DNA from: Cylindrodendrum hubeiense | Lineage: Eukaryota; Ascomycota; Sordariomycetes; Hypocreales; Nectriaceae | DNA: 64,000 nt | Assembly (NCBI GenBank): GCA_014621425.1 | Contig: JAANBB010000109.1 | Span: 39,406 to 103,405 of the forward strand | Reading direction: 5' to 3' | Part shown: positions 34,425 through 45,473 of the stretch, in pieces | Position numbering within the stretch: position 1 is the first letter of the stretch | How the letters are laid out: each line of letters opens with the position of its first letter | Notes under the pieces: model-generated | What the model saw: the letters and a program-made list of their open reading frames with translations, nothing else | What the model was told of the DNA's origin: nothing | Databases searched by the model: none | Made by a program: the position numbers and the translations under genes

Positions 34425-35243
34425 ATGTCTCAAAATCCTCGACCACAAAGCAAGCAACGCGATCCGCCTCCCGTTCTGTTTCTTCATCCATCGCCAAATG
34501 TGTCAAATATCTCACTTCCTGGCGCCCCAGCATCAGGGGCTGCCTTTCCGGGTCAGTCAAGCTTGAACCGCACCAACCTCGAACGCACCCCCTCAAACCG
34601 GTCTGGTACGGTTGTTTCCCCTCATTTGCAACGACCCGGTCGTCTCCTTGCAGCGGAGAGCACGCGCAGTGCTGACAGGACGGATGCCCTGTGGGCGGAA
34701 ATGCAAGCAACTCTGGAAGAGGTGGAATTGTCAGCGTCTGGCGGAACTCACGTATTCGGCGCGGAACACGATCGCAAGTTGGCAGATCTACGAGCCGCAC
34801 AAATTGCATTGGCTCAAGCCTGGGCCAGGAGCGAAGCTGACGAGGCGATCGAGACTGGACACCGGGATCTTGGTACTTCAGCAGCCGGAGACGAAGTGCG
34901 CAACCTGAAAGGCGCTTTGGGAGACACATCAAAATCCGGTGTTGCGGATGGGACTGAAGCTGGAAAGAGCACAGCTGGCACCGGCAGTATCCCACGCCCT
35001 GGGAGCAGTGGCACAGGTGCTGAGGGACTGGGTGCCAAATTGGAGGAAGAGACAGAAGTGGATATCCTGCTCGCAAGGAAACGACGAGAAGCGAATGATC
35101 GGTATTTCCAACGAGTTAACCAGGGAGTCATTGATGTCGTCACCAGGCTGGAGGACGTTGCTGTCGCTATGCGTGCTGTCGAGCAAGAGAGCAAAGATGT
35201 ATGGAGCGATCACGACAGCATTGCAGGGATCGTAAGAGGATGA
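34425..35243 (+). CDS. Uncharacterised helical protein
   Basis: I do not recognise this 272-residue intronless protein. The first 90 residues are Ser/Pro/Asn-rich and look disordered. Residues about 90-150 form amphipathic helix, with ALWAEMQATLEEVEL and KLADLRAAQIALAQAWARSE. A Gly/Ser/Thr-rich linker follows. A second helical block near the C-terminus contains VDILLARKRREANDRYFQRV and VIDVVTRLEDVAVAMRAVEQ. The two helical blocks could form a coiled coil or helical hairpin, as in small complex subunits. No signal peptide, membrane segment or catalytic motif is visible. The ATG at 34425 has a good ACCATG context. It shares its upstream region with RPS23. Confidence 0.75.
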   Translation: MSQNPRPQSKQRDPPPVLFLHPSPNVSNISLPGAPASGAAFPGQSSLNRTNLERTPSNRSGTVVSPHLQRPGRLLAAESTRSADRTDALWAEMQATLEEVELSASGGTHVFGAEHDRKLADLRAAQIALAQAWARSEADEAIETGHRDLGTSAAGDEVRNLKGALGDTSKSGVADGTEAGKSTAGTGSIPRPGSSGTGAEGLGAKLEEETEVDILLARKRREANDRYFQRVNQGVIDVVTRLEDVAVAMRAVEQESKDVWSDHDSIAGIVRG

Positions 35244-35639
35244 AAACTCCATCTGTAAAAACTGGTTTCTATACTATTCAGCTCGGCGTTTGGGGCAAGT
35301 CTTCTTTGTATGTTATTTGACATACTCTCCAGAGTCAAGGTTGAGCATCATGAGTCTAATAAAACTTTATAAATGCACATGAATGTACCTCTTGGAGACA
35401 GTTAGATGAGCTACTTCGTTGTCCGCATTGGAAAATGACTTGCTCGACAGGAACATATATACTACATGTTTCATTCTTTCGAATTCAACGAGAACTTCAT
35501 AGCATTAGATCTCGTCCTTACTTCCAAATCCGCCATATGACCGCAGCATAGTGACTGGGGCTCTGTGCCTCGGCAAGTTGAACGGCAACATGTGGCTCGT
35601 AGGCGAGTATACATGCGTAAATCTGGAACCAGTCGGGGC
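35244..35639. other. Intergenic region between the gene at 34425 and the first tRNA
   Basis: About 400 bases of 3' and flanking sequence, AT-rich near 35300-35480. I see no gene. Confidence 0.4.
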
Positions 35640-35644
35640 AAAAA
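35640..35644 (-). terminator. Pol III terminator of tRNA-Gly copy 1
   Basis: A run of five T on the minus strand lies about 24 bases beyond the 3' end of the tRNA. This fits a Pol III stop. Confidence 0.6.
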
Positions 35645-35667
35645 GAGAGGGCCCATGGACGTTACAT

Positions 35668-35756
35668 TGCGTCCATCGGGAGTCGAACCCGAGTCTATCG
35701 CTAACAATTCATTGTGAGATGGAAGGCGATAATGATAACCGTTACACCATGGACGC
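35668..35756 (-). tRNA. tRNA-Gly (anticodon TCC), intron-containing, copy 1
   Basis: Read on the minus strand, the acceptor stem pairs GCGTCCA with TGGACGC. The D arm is GTGTAACGGTTATCAT. The anticodon stem pairs TATCGC with GCGATA around loop CTTCCA, which places TCC at positions 34-36. The T arm is TCGGGTTCGACTCCCGA. A 17-base intron follows position 37. The gene spans 89 bases and the discriminator base is A. The fold matches the yeast tRNA-Gly(UCC) plan. Confidence 0.88.
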
Positions 35757-36159
35757 TTACTAATGATGGAGATGGGGTTGAATATCTCTGCTTAAGTTTA
35801 GCGGTGATGATTCAATGATGCCGTCGATAATCAGAACAGTCACAAAGATTTGGGGAATAGATGCCAATGACTAGATATTTTTCTTGTTACAATAGGTAGG
35901 ATTGCTTGAAAGAAGTCCAATAGAAACCGAGGTGCTAGCCCGTAAGCTAGAGCGTAAGAGGGTGTGCCACAAAAGCATATATCATTCAAGGGTGAGACTG
36001 TATAGGATGCCACTTGGCACTGGCAGGTAGGGAATGTGCAAAGAAGAACGGGACATATGAATACAGATTCCAACCCCACCAGAGCAGACAGCATCACTCG
36101 ATGCCATAGCAGAAGTCAAAGAACATAGCAGGCATAAGCAAAAAGAAATCACTCCAGGC
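35757..36159. other. Spacer between the two tRNA-Gly genes
   Basis: About 400 bases between the twin tRNA genes. The flanks of the two genes are only weakly alike, and nothing else is supported. Confidence 0.4.
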
Positions 36160-36165
36160 AAAAAA
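36160..36165 (-). terminator. Pol III terminator of tRNA-Gly copy 2
   Basis: A run of six T on the minus strand lies about 23 bases beyond the tRNA 3' end, the same spacing as in copy 1. Confidence 0.6.
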
Positions 36166-36187
36166 GGAATCCAGGTGTTTGTAACAT

Positions 36188-36276
36188 TGCGTCCATCGGG
36201 AGTCGAACCCGAGTCTATCGCTAACAGTCCACGGTTAGATGGAAGGCGATAATGATAACCGTTACACCATGGACGC
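36188..36276 (-). tRNA. tRNA-Gly (anticodon TCC), intron-containing, copy 2
   Basis: The exon sequence is identical to the copy at 35668-35756, with the same 89-base length. Only a block of 13 bases inside the intron differs (GGTTAG-like here against TGTGAG in copy 1 on the plus strand). The anticodon is TCC. The copies lie about 430 bases apart in the same orientation, which suggests a tandem duplication. Confidence 0.88.
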
Positions 36277-36938
36277 TTATCTCCAATTGTGAATGTGCTG
36301 CTCCAAGCTGTACTTAAATAGCCAGAATGCATCAGAACAGCTGACTTGTCACCACCTGGCGTCAACAATATTCCCCGCATTCAGATTCAATGTTCTCTGT
36401 GTAATTAACAAGGGAGCGACCGAGGTAGTGGAGACGTCCCGCAGCACCAGATCCATCGCTTCTGTTCGCATTTACTAGGCTGGAATGCGAGGCGGCATGC
36501 TCTCGGCGACACCGCACTCCAAGGTAGCACGCAGTTAGATCAATGGTAGTCTGACTGAAAAAGGAACCTGATCCAGGCACCTGTGTAACGCATTAGTCCC
36601 TCTAATGGTTGGGTGGCGTGCCTAACCAGGTGCGGTTATTTCTCGGGTGCCTCCATTTCACGCGTGACAATGCGCCTGGTGGACAGACCGTGCCTTCGCT
36701 TCCGCTGTCCAGTGCCCGCTGCCCAGTGCCCGTTGCCCAGCCTTTACCTACCTGATCGCATGCGACCTTGACTCAGTCACTCTGAACCTACGTCCCCCAT
36801 CGGAATCCATATATTACACTACTCATTCGCCCCGCGATTCAATAGCCCACCCGACACGCTTCACCAACATCGCCGTCACAATCATTGCAGCCATCGCAAC
36901 AACCCCAACCACCCACCGCCCAGACCCCTTTCATCACC
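36277..36938. other. Promoter region of the I9-type inhibitor gene
   Basis: About 660 bases without a gene. Two copies of CAGTGCCCGCTGCC-like sequence sit at about 36708-36740. A TATATTA element at 36808-36814 lies 125 bases before the next start codon and may be its TATA box. Confidence 0.4.
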
Positions 36939-37292
36939 ATGAAGCCTTTCACCATCCTCGCCGCGACGCTCGCCATCCTCCCCGGCGCTCTCGCCGTTGA
37001 CCAGAAGAAGTCGGTCATCGTTTGGTTCGAGGACGATGCCACTCCCGACTCGGCCATCAACGACGCCAAGCAGTCCATCCTCGACGCTGGCGGCAAGATT
37101 ACCCACATCTACACAATCATCAAGTAGGCCCATCGCGCCCAACGCATGCGACGTCGGCTGTGAGGTGTTCGCTAACAGACTTTCAGGGGATTCGCCGCCA
37201 TCTCGTCAGAGAAGGCGTTGGAACAGGTTCAGACCTGGGGCAACAAATACGACATCCATATTGAGGATGACCAGGTGATGTCCACCGACTGA
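36939..37292 (+). CDS. Secreted peptidase inhibitor I9-type protein
   Basis: I9 domains are the propeptide-like inhibitors of subtilisin proteases. Stand-alone versions such as yeast PBI2 (IB2) and the mushroom inhibitors block subtilisin-type enzymes. Exons 36939-37123 and 37187-37292 join in frame to 96 residues. MKPFTILAATLAILPGALA is a clear signal peptide. The mature part starts VDQKKSVIVWFEDDATPDS, where the first beta strand leads into the I9 fold. GGKITHIYTII and KGFAAISSEKALEQVQTW follow, and the typical acidic end IHIEDDQVMSTD closes it. The signal peptide distinguishes it from the cytosolic vacuolar inhibitor of yeast. No protease gene lies next to it. The target is unknown. Confidence 0.85.
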
Positions 37293-38764
37293 TATCACGG
37301 AGACACGAATAAACGAGCCGGCAACGATTTCGAATTTGATGGAGAGCGGCCTGGGAATTGAAGACTGCTAATTTGGCGGCCACACCTGTTCGGCGTTTAG
37401 AGACTGGTTCCCCTACAGGGAGCGAAGGAAGGGAAACACTCGTTATCAGATCTTGAGTTTGTTTGAACTCAGAGAGAGCAGTGCCGCGCGGGCTGGATCG
37501 GCCGCGGCATCAATGTATTGTGCATATAACTCACCCTGTATTCGTAGAGTCAAAACTTGAGACCCTAAGCTGTCCTCTGCCAATGCTCTCGTGACGACAT
37601 TCAAGGTTCATGGCTTGCCCAAGCCTCCAACGTGCTGCGGGCAGATGCATCGGTCTTTTTCGAAGAGGCGTATCGACTACGAGATCATTTGAAGGAATAC
37701 GAGTATGATATCCCATCGAAACGACGGCATGAGGCTATCCTCTCGGCCGGGGCGCCATTTGAAGCAGCGGGCTTGAGGGGGTGGTGATGTCACCGGTTGT
37801 TTTGCTCGTGGTAGTCGCGAGGTTCCTCACTTCCAGCTTGCCCACCAAGTCCTAGTCAAAGGCCCCAGTTGGATACAAAGGGTTGGGCTATATCCCTCCA
37901 GTGCAATGTGCCTTGACCCAAGTGTTCCATCGAGTGTATTGAAGACTCGGAACGTTGTTTGCGGAACATGCATGGAAGCAAGGAACAAAAGGCATCCAGG
38001 CACTAGCGCAATCTAGAGATGGCTGCATTGCTTTTTGCGGGCGTCGATTGGTGCACCCGGCGTACGCACCAGCTTGGTGGTGGTCAGGCGTGTCTCATTT
38101 TGTAATATGCATAGATACTGCGGAAGCGACGGAATGTACCAACGTCGTCTGGGATAGGGATGTCGAAACACGTCGTGAGCGAGTAAGTGTCTGAATGTGC
38201 TGGCTATGTCATGCGCACCCCAGCCTACAGGACAGTGGAGGTCGGTCGGCGGGCACTGCGAGCCCACCAAGGGACCCTAAATTCGTCGTCAGTGGGGTCG
38301 CTCTCACTGTCAATGCATTAGACTCCACTGCAATGCCCCCCTGGCTCCCTACATGTGGCCCTGTGCCCTGTGCGCAGGGCGCCGGGCGGGTGGAATCGAT
38401 AAGCCCAAGCTACCCCCTCAAGGGACCACGCCCTGAGGTCCAGAACAATGCTCTCAGCGCCTTTCAACTTGTGATTCGAACACTCGAACAACCAACCAAC
38501 CCGCCTCAGTATGGAAACAAGGTCGGCTGCATCGACATCTCCCTGACGCTTCCCTATAAATCACCATCCGCCGGGCTCTTTCACCTCGCTATGCGGATGC
38601 CATCCTCTGCTTCTGCCCCTGTACTCGACACGCGACGCGACTCCCTACACCATCACCGCCCTTCCCAGACTGCGACGGCGACGACAGCGACGACTGCTCC
38701 GTACTTGACACATCTTTGGTGATAGCCCCAAGCTCAAAGCCCATCGCCATCATCATCAGCTACA
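37293..38764. other. Intergenic region before the Hook gene
   Basis: About 1.47 kb without a supported gene. Right-hand sequence becomes C/T-rich toward the Hook start, and a TATAAATC element lies at 38555-38562, about 200 bases upstream of it. Confidence 0.45.
38555..38562 (+). promoter_or_regulatory. Possible TATA box of the Hook gene
   Basis: TATAAATC lies 203 bases upstream of the ATG at 38765, followed by a C/T-rich leader. Position and sequence fit a TATA element. Confidence 0.35.
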
Positions 38765-41700
38765 ATGCCGACCTACAGCCCCAGCGCGCAGGCCGCGCTG
38801 CTCAGAGCCGTCAGTATATTCCTCTCGCCTCGTCCCGCCCTGTCTCCCGATTTGTTGCTAACTCGTCCTTGTTTCCAGTCCAACCGAGTCTTTGAGCCCA
38901 AGACCACCGCCGACTCCCTCGCCGAACTTGCCGATGGAATCGTCCTCGGTCATATCCTCCACGAGCTCGATTCGGAGTTTAATCCTTCCGAGCTCGACCA
39001 TAGCCCCAGCACATCCCGATACCTCACCAACAAAAGGAATATTCAAATGGTCTACAAGGGCCTATTTAGATTCATCCGCCGCCAGGTTCCCGAGCTTGGG
39101 TGCCAGGCCAAAAAATTCGACTATCATGGCATTGCCGAAAACCCCGAACCCCAGGGCATCAGCCAGGTAATTAAGCCTGGCCGTATCCGACCGCGAAACC
39201 CTTTGCTAACAGCTTTCGCAATACAGTTGCTTGCAGTCATGCTCTCTGCTGCGGCCATGGGCCCTGACAATCAGAGATTTGTTCCCCGAATCCAAGATGG
39301 TCTTGACAAACAGACGCAGGCAGAAATCATGCAGATCATCCGAACGATGCAGCTAGATATCAACAATTCCAAGGGCGACGATGATCTTGAAGAGGCCATC
39401 GACGCCGTTATGGAGGCCCGCGATATGGATCTTCTCGTCGAGGAGCAAAACGCAGCTTTGAGGCAACAACTGGACTTGACCAAGAAGAACCTCTCAGACT
39501 ACATCACCCGGCTCGAATACCTGCAACAGAGCCACGAGGAGCTCAAGTACGAAAAAGAGAAGAACGACCGCGAGCTCGAGGTCCTGCGAAAGGCAACACA
39601 AGATGGCGCCAACAGCGCCGAGTCGATCAAGGTCCTTGAAGCTCAGGTCCACGAGCAGATGGAGATCATCGCAAGGAACGAAGAGACGATCCGCAAATAC
39701 GAAAGAAACTTAGCGCATCTCGAAAGCGAGGTCCAGAGGCTAACCCAGAAAAGTATCGAAGCTGACGAGCTCCGTGACCAAGTCATGGAGTGGAAACACA
39801 AGGCTGAGGATCTGGAGAAGAAGGCCAACACCGCTGAGCGATACAAGCAGAAGCTCGAATCCCAACAGCATCTTGTCAGGGAGGTCCAGAATTTGCAGTA
39901 CGAGAAGGCCGAGCTGCAAGACCAGCTCAGATCCCTCACAAGTGACAATGAACGAGGCGATCGCACCAGGAAAGCTGAGGATGAGCTAACCAAGATGATA
40001 ACCCAATCAGAACAGCATCTATGGGACGAACGCAACCAAAAGACGCAGCTGATGAAGGACATGACAGCCCTGGAGGAGGAGGTGGTCCGCCTTCGAGCTC
40101 GCCAGAGTCACGATGAGAACTTTATCAAGGATCTCCAGGAGCAACTGCAGAGCAACACAGGACCTCAGGGTGGTGTTTCCGGCGACGCGGGCGCAGGTTT
40201 TAATCTAGAAGACGAGTTGAACAGCGCAGCCGATGATGGCCAGGTGAACCTCCCGTTGGAGCTATCCCGCCTCAAGGCCGAAAACGCTCTGTTGCGTAGC
40301 ACCGTCGGTTCCACCGGAGACACCATGACGCTTCGAAAAGAACTCGACGAGGAAAAGCGCCAACGAGCGCACCTACAGCAAAGCTTCAACGATATCTTCG
40401 AAAAGCATGCAGTTGCACAGGACCAAATCGAGGCCTTGATCAAGAACATGACCGACGAAGGGTTAGTCAACGCCCTTGATGAGGCCAGGGGAACAAATAT
40501 ACTCACTGGCGAATACTACAGGACCCAAGCCTTCGTTAACCTTAGGACCGAGTATATGCAAGCCAACTTCGAGCTCGAGCAAGCCAGGAAGCAGGTGAAG
40601 GACCTTGAGGCTCAGGTGGCTGACCAGGGCCGCGATCTTCTCGATACCAAGACGCAGCTCTCTGTTCTAGGCAAGGACGGCGTTGAGGCACTGAATGAAC
40701 TTAAGAACACTGATAGGTTGATCCGTGAGTCGCTCAAGGCTGAGCTGGATCGTGTCCGCGAAGAACTGGGCTACTCCGGTGCTGAGAAGGATGCCCGGGA
40801 AACTCAGCTTGTCGAGGCTCTTCTTGACAAGGATAAGTTCCGAAAGTTGGTTGAAGAGGGCAAAGAGCTACAAGACGCTACTCCCTCTGACGCGGATAAT
40901 TCCGAAGCTGGCAAGAAGAACGGCGAGAAGGTTGAGAAACTCCGTGCCCGTCTCATCGAAATTCGCAAGGTCAGTCTCTTGTATGCTGTGATAAAAGGAG
41001 GTGATGACTTCGACCAAGCGGCCGAGAGTGGTGGCGAGGGGCGAGGCGACCAAGCCAGCAAGTCAGAATCCAGCGTCAAAGTTGATGAGACGGATGATGA
41101 CGACTTGAAAATGTTCTCCCCCAACCCGAGTAAGAGGCAGCGTCGGAACATGACGCTTGAACACAGCAAGCCTCAGAGCCCGTATCAACCCAAGAAGCTC
41201 CAAGGCCCCAAGCGCGCACTGCTTAGGGGGACTCCACGCAATTTTGGGCCTCCGGGTCCAAACGGGTTGCGCGTTTCCTGATAATCCTGGGTGGTTGCTA
41301 ACCTTTGGATACTTCAGCAACTCGAGACTTCCGAACAAGACAAGATCGATTTACAGCGCAAGCTCAAGGCTGCGCATGATGGAGAGGCGGCAGCAGCGCA
41401 AAAGGTACGTTTCTGTTTTTCGTATTCCCCTCGCCTGGTCTTTGTACCATCGCGACGACACAGAAATTGCGATGAGTGCGAACTAGTACAAACACACATT
41501 TCCCATCTTAACTCATCAATGGCAACTGACTGTGAAACAAAGGCGGCGAGCGATCAAATCATCCGAAACCTGGAGAGAGAGAACGGTCTCATCGCAACGG
41601 CATGGTATGATCTCACGAGCCGACTCCAGAGCAACCACGTCGTCCTCCAGAGGCGACAAGACGCTCCAAGGAGTTGGCTCAATAAGCAGAGGCAGATGGT

Positions 41701-41773
41701 CAATGGTCAGTTGCGCCACCGCAACTCGCTCTACCTCTACTGACCTCCCTCGCCAGCGACCCCGCGGCGATAG
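38765..41773 (+). CDS. hookA: Hook-family dynein adaptor
   Basis: Hook proteins link cytoplasmic dynein to early endosomes; HookA does this in Aspergillus hyphae. Six exons (38765-38809, 38879-39166, 39227-40969, 41318-41404, 41543-41705, 41757-41773) join in frame to 780 residues. The N-terminal Hook (calponin-homology-like) domain shows LADGIVLGHILHELDSEFNP and YLTNKRNIQMVYKGLFRFI. Three long coiled coils follow, with ELRDQVMEWKHKAEDLEKK and YEKAELQDQL. The C-terminus after the fourth exon (LETSEQDKIDLQRKLKAA, NLERENGLIATAWYDLTSRL, ending NATPRR) is the family tail that binds FTS/FHIP partners. Intron 3 (40970-41317, 348 bases) is unusually long. It stays open in frame for about 103 codons before a TGA at 41279. 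If retained, it would replace the cargo-binding tail. Confidence 0.93.
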
Positions 41774-42613
41774 GAACTCGTGGGGTGAAACCCCCCGCCG
41801 ATCAAGATGAACTTGACCTATGCTCTGCGCTCGGCGAGCATCGAAACGTCCCGGGGGGCTTCAGGCTCGAAGCCGGAGCCTCAACTCGTCAACGATCCCT
41901 CCGTATCCTGCAATATGCCTGCCTACGGCCGGTGACCTTTATAACTTGATGCTCTGTCATCTTCCATCTTCTATAATCTCTTTTGGAGCTAGGTCTTGGA
42001 GCCAACGGCGTCGCCTCCATCGACCCTGCTCTTTTCTTTCTTTACTCTGGTTTGCACGCATTGCGAGGGAGCTTGGGGAGTTTCGTTTCATGGGTATCGC
42101 TAGACTGGGCGACGGGAGATATGTCGCCATGGGAAGGAGGGAAACTGCATTCCTAGAAGATCGGATGGGTTTTGCGGGTGCATCAGTATATACCCCTGCG
42201 TTTCGTTATTTCTCTTCGCAGGCATCCTATAGTTGATCAAATACAATCAATAGTGTTCCGCGAATTGTCTACTCCAAAATTGTGGAGAAATGGAATTTTG
42301 CATGTGAAGAGTGCGGTGATGTTATACGGGTCACGTCAGGATGGAGCCATCAGAGTGGATGAAACATGAAAGCTCGGCGCTTTGGATGGCCACTTTCTTA
42401 ACTAGGTAGTAGAACAGCGATACATACAAGCGTCGTCTTGGTAGCTTTTCTTACACAGGACCCCATGACCACAGGGAAACCCTCTACCGTAACGCCCCAA
42501 GGCCTGGAGGACTCTCCTTCATACCAGTCATACCATTCATATCCAAGACGCTTCAGGTCTTGTTGGCGACCTGGTCCCGTAGCCCCTGGCCCCTGGCCCC
42601 TGGCCCCCGACCC
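41774..42613. other. Convergent 3' region between Hook and adenylate kinase
   Basis: About 840 bases hold two 3' ends. Three tandem CCCCTGG units at 42583-42603 sit just after the adenylate kinase stop region. Confidence 0.45.
42583..42603. repeat. Three tandem CCCCTGG units
   Basis: Seven-base units repeat three times without change, directly downstream of the adenylate kinase gene. They are probably a minisatellite-like slippage product. Confidence 0.6.
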
Positions 42614-43608
<995 letters not shown>

Positions 43609-45473
43609 GGTTGCGGCGGCGGCGAGGCGGGAGCGAGAATTGCGGGATGAGGCGGTGGCAATTGGAGGGGAGAATTTGGAGGAAGTGAGGATGGAGAGGC
43701 GGCGGCGCGGGTGGTGGTGAGAGGGAAGGCTGAGCGAGAAACGGGACGAGGAAAAGAGAGGGCAAAGTCGAGACGGGCCAGACAGGATTTCTTGGTGCGT
43801 AGCCGGAGGATGGGAGGTTTTTGGGGGGAGCTTCGGCGGCTCGTGATTGGCTCGGCGCACTCGTTCCCAGGGATCGCGATAGGGACACGGCGCTGCAAAT
43901 ACTACCGACACGCCGCGTCTGCGGCCTGAGCGTCTTGACTTTTGGGGCGCGCGGCTTTTTTTCCGGCATCTATCTGCGTATCCGTCACAGACAGCAATTC
44001 GGCACTCGTTGTCGTCTCTGTTGAGTCGCTGTGGGCAGTAATATCGGCGAATTTATGTATTACTCGGCTCCAATCTGACGACAATGACGACGACGGTGCT
44101 GCAGCCACTACGTACTACGTAGTAGTAGACAGTTGTGCCCCGTTCTGCAGAGGCCCCTGATCTGCTCGGTGTTCTTCGCGCTCCGTGCTGCCTTGATCCA
44201 GCAAACATACAAAACCCATTCATTTACACGACGAGACTGCTAAAAGAGCCTCTGATCCCAACTGTCACACACCCGAATGCCGGGGCTTTGATTACGAACC
44301 CAGGAGTCTCCCATTGGAATTGACCCGCGAAGACGCTCGTTCCACCGTCCCATGTCCTGGTTTCCTTTTTCCCAACTACCGACCGTTCCAGGGTAGGAAA
44401 GCAGATCCTCCCGAACCGCGACCGATCAAGCAATAGTTCGGGACACAGAGATCCAGCATTGGCAGCCGGCAATGGGCCTGGGCAGAGCCAATAGAGGCCG
44501 TGTATGCAATCGCATCCTCGAGCACGCCCGTACCAGCTTCCGGTCGCCAGGGCCGAGGCTGGTTGTAGGGAAGCACGGAGCGAGCGACGTCCCTTGATCC
44601 GAATGTCGCAACGCCGGCCGTTGTCGCGCGGCCAAAGCCAGCAATCCCGACACTCGTTCGGTCGGCATCGTGCAAAGGGGTGCGGGAGCGGACCGTGGAC
44701 AGGCGTGCCCATAGCCGGCTGGAATACCAATCCGCTCCGTTTAGCCTCCATCTTTCCGCCTCTCAAGACTCGCTCGTCTACAGTCCGCACTGCGGTCTGC
44801 AGCCGGCCCTGGCACCTCTTCCCCTGGCGTCCGACGCCGAGGTCCAAGGTGTGGATACACGCCCAAAAACAGAACCCAAAAACAGAACATCCGCGCCTTA
44901 GCACATGCACTATCAAGGGCAGAAATGCCCCCGACTTGCCTCCGTCGGACCCGGTTTTCGAGTCGGAGTGTGCTTGTTGGGAATACCGTCAACTCGTCTT
45001 TTGGAACAAGATCGCCTTCCCACCCCGTCAGGAGTAATTGAGTGCATTCTTGAATCATCCCCAGCCGCATTATTGCATGTGCCTCTCACCAAACAATGAT
45101 GTCAGATGAAGTACCGGGAGAGGGAAAGCCACACCGCTTGCGACCGAACCGGACCAGCTACCTTGGAGCCATGGCTGTTATCGGCTGCTGTGGCGTGTGG
45201 CTCAGCGCTCTAGAAAGTGTGGCTAGGTGTAGACCACACGTGACCGCACGTTCCACGAGGCTCCAGCGTTTGTGCCCGCCAGCCTGACCCAATCGGGAGC
45301 TAAGCTCCAGGACGAAGGCAGCCTCAAGTGTACGTACGTGCAACCACAACATCATCCACCACGACGTCAAACTCCCATCTCCGCCTCCTTCTTCGCCGCC
45401 CCCGCATGAAAGCAATCGCACTCCCTTCATAAGATACGCAGACGTTGTGACCCCCCAATTCAACGACTCTACG
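43609..45473. other. Divergent promoter region between ADK1 and RPN8
   Basis: About 1.87 kb separate divergent starts. Reading frames of 177 and 230 codons on opposite strands near 44224-45037 overlap each other and show no known motif, so I do not call them. An ACTACGTAGT palindrome (44114-44123) and a CACGTG element (45237-45242) occur here. Confidence 0.45.
45237..45242. promoter_or_regulatory. CACGTG element upstream of RPN8
   Basis: CACGTG lies in ACCACACGTGACCGC, about 230 bases before the RPN8 ATG. No yeast-type PACE proteasome element was seen. Function is inferred. Confidence 0.25.

Noticed and set aside
36590..36655. Faint 5S rRNA-like sequence (TTGGGTGG and CGGGTG with 5S-like spacing)
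   Set aside because: Only two short blocks match and the rest of the 5S sequence, including the internal promoter and the 5' half, is absent.
42180..42613. Possible remnant gene downstream of Hook
   Set aside because: Short frames only, no recognisable motif. The region is best read as two 3' ends with a small tandem repeat.
44224..45037. Overlapping 230-codon (minus) and 177-codon (plus) open frames between ADK1 and RPN8
   Set aside because: They overlap on opposite strands in a G/C-rich stretch and neither has a recognisable motif or splice support. They are probably chance open frames.
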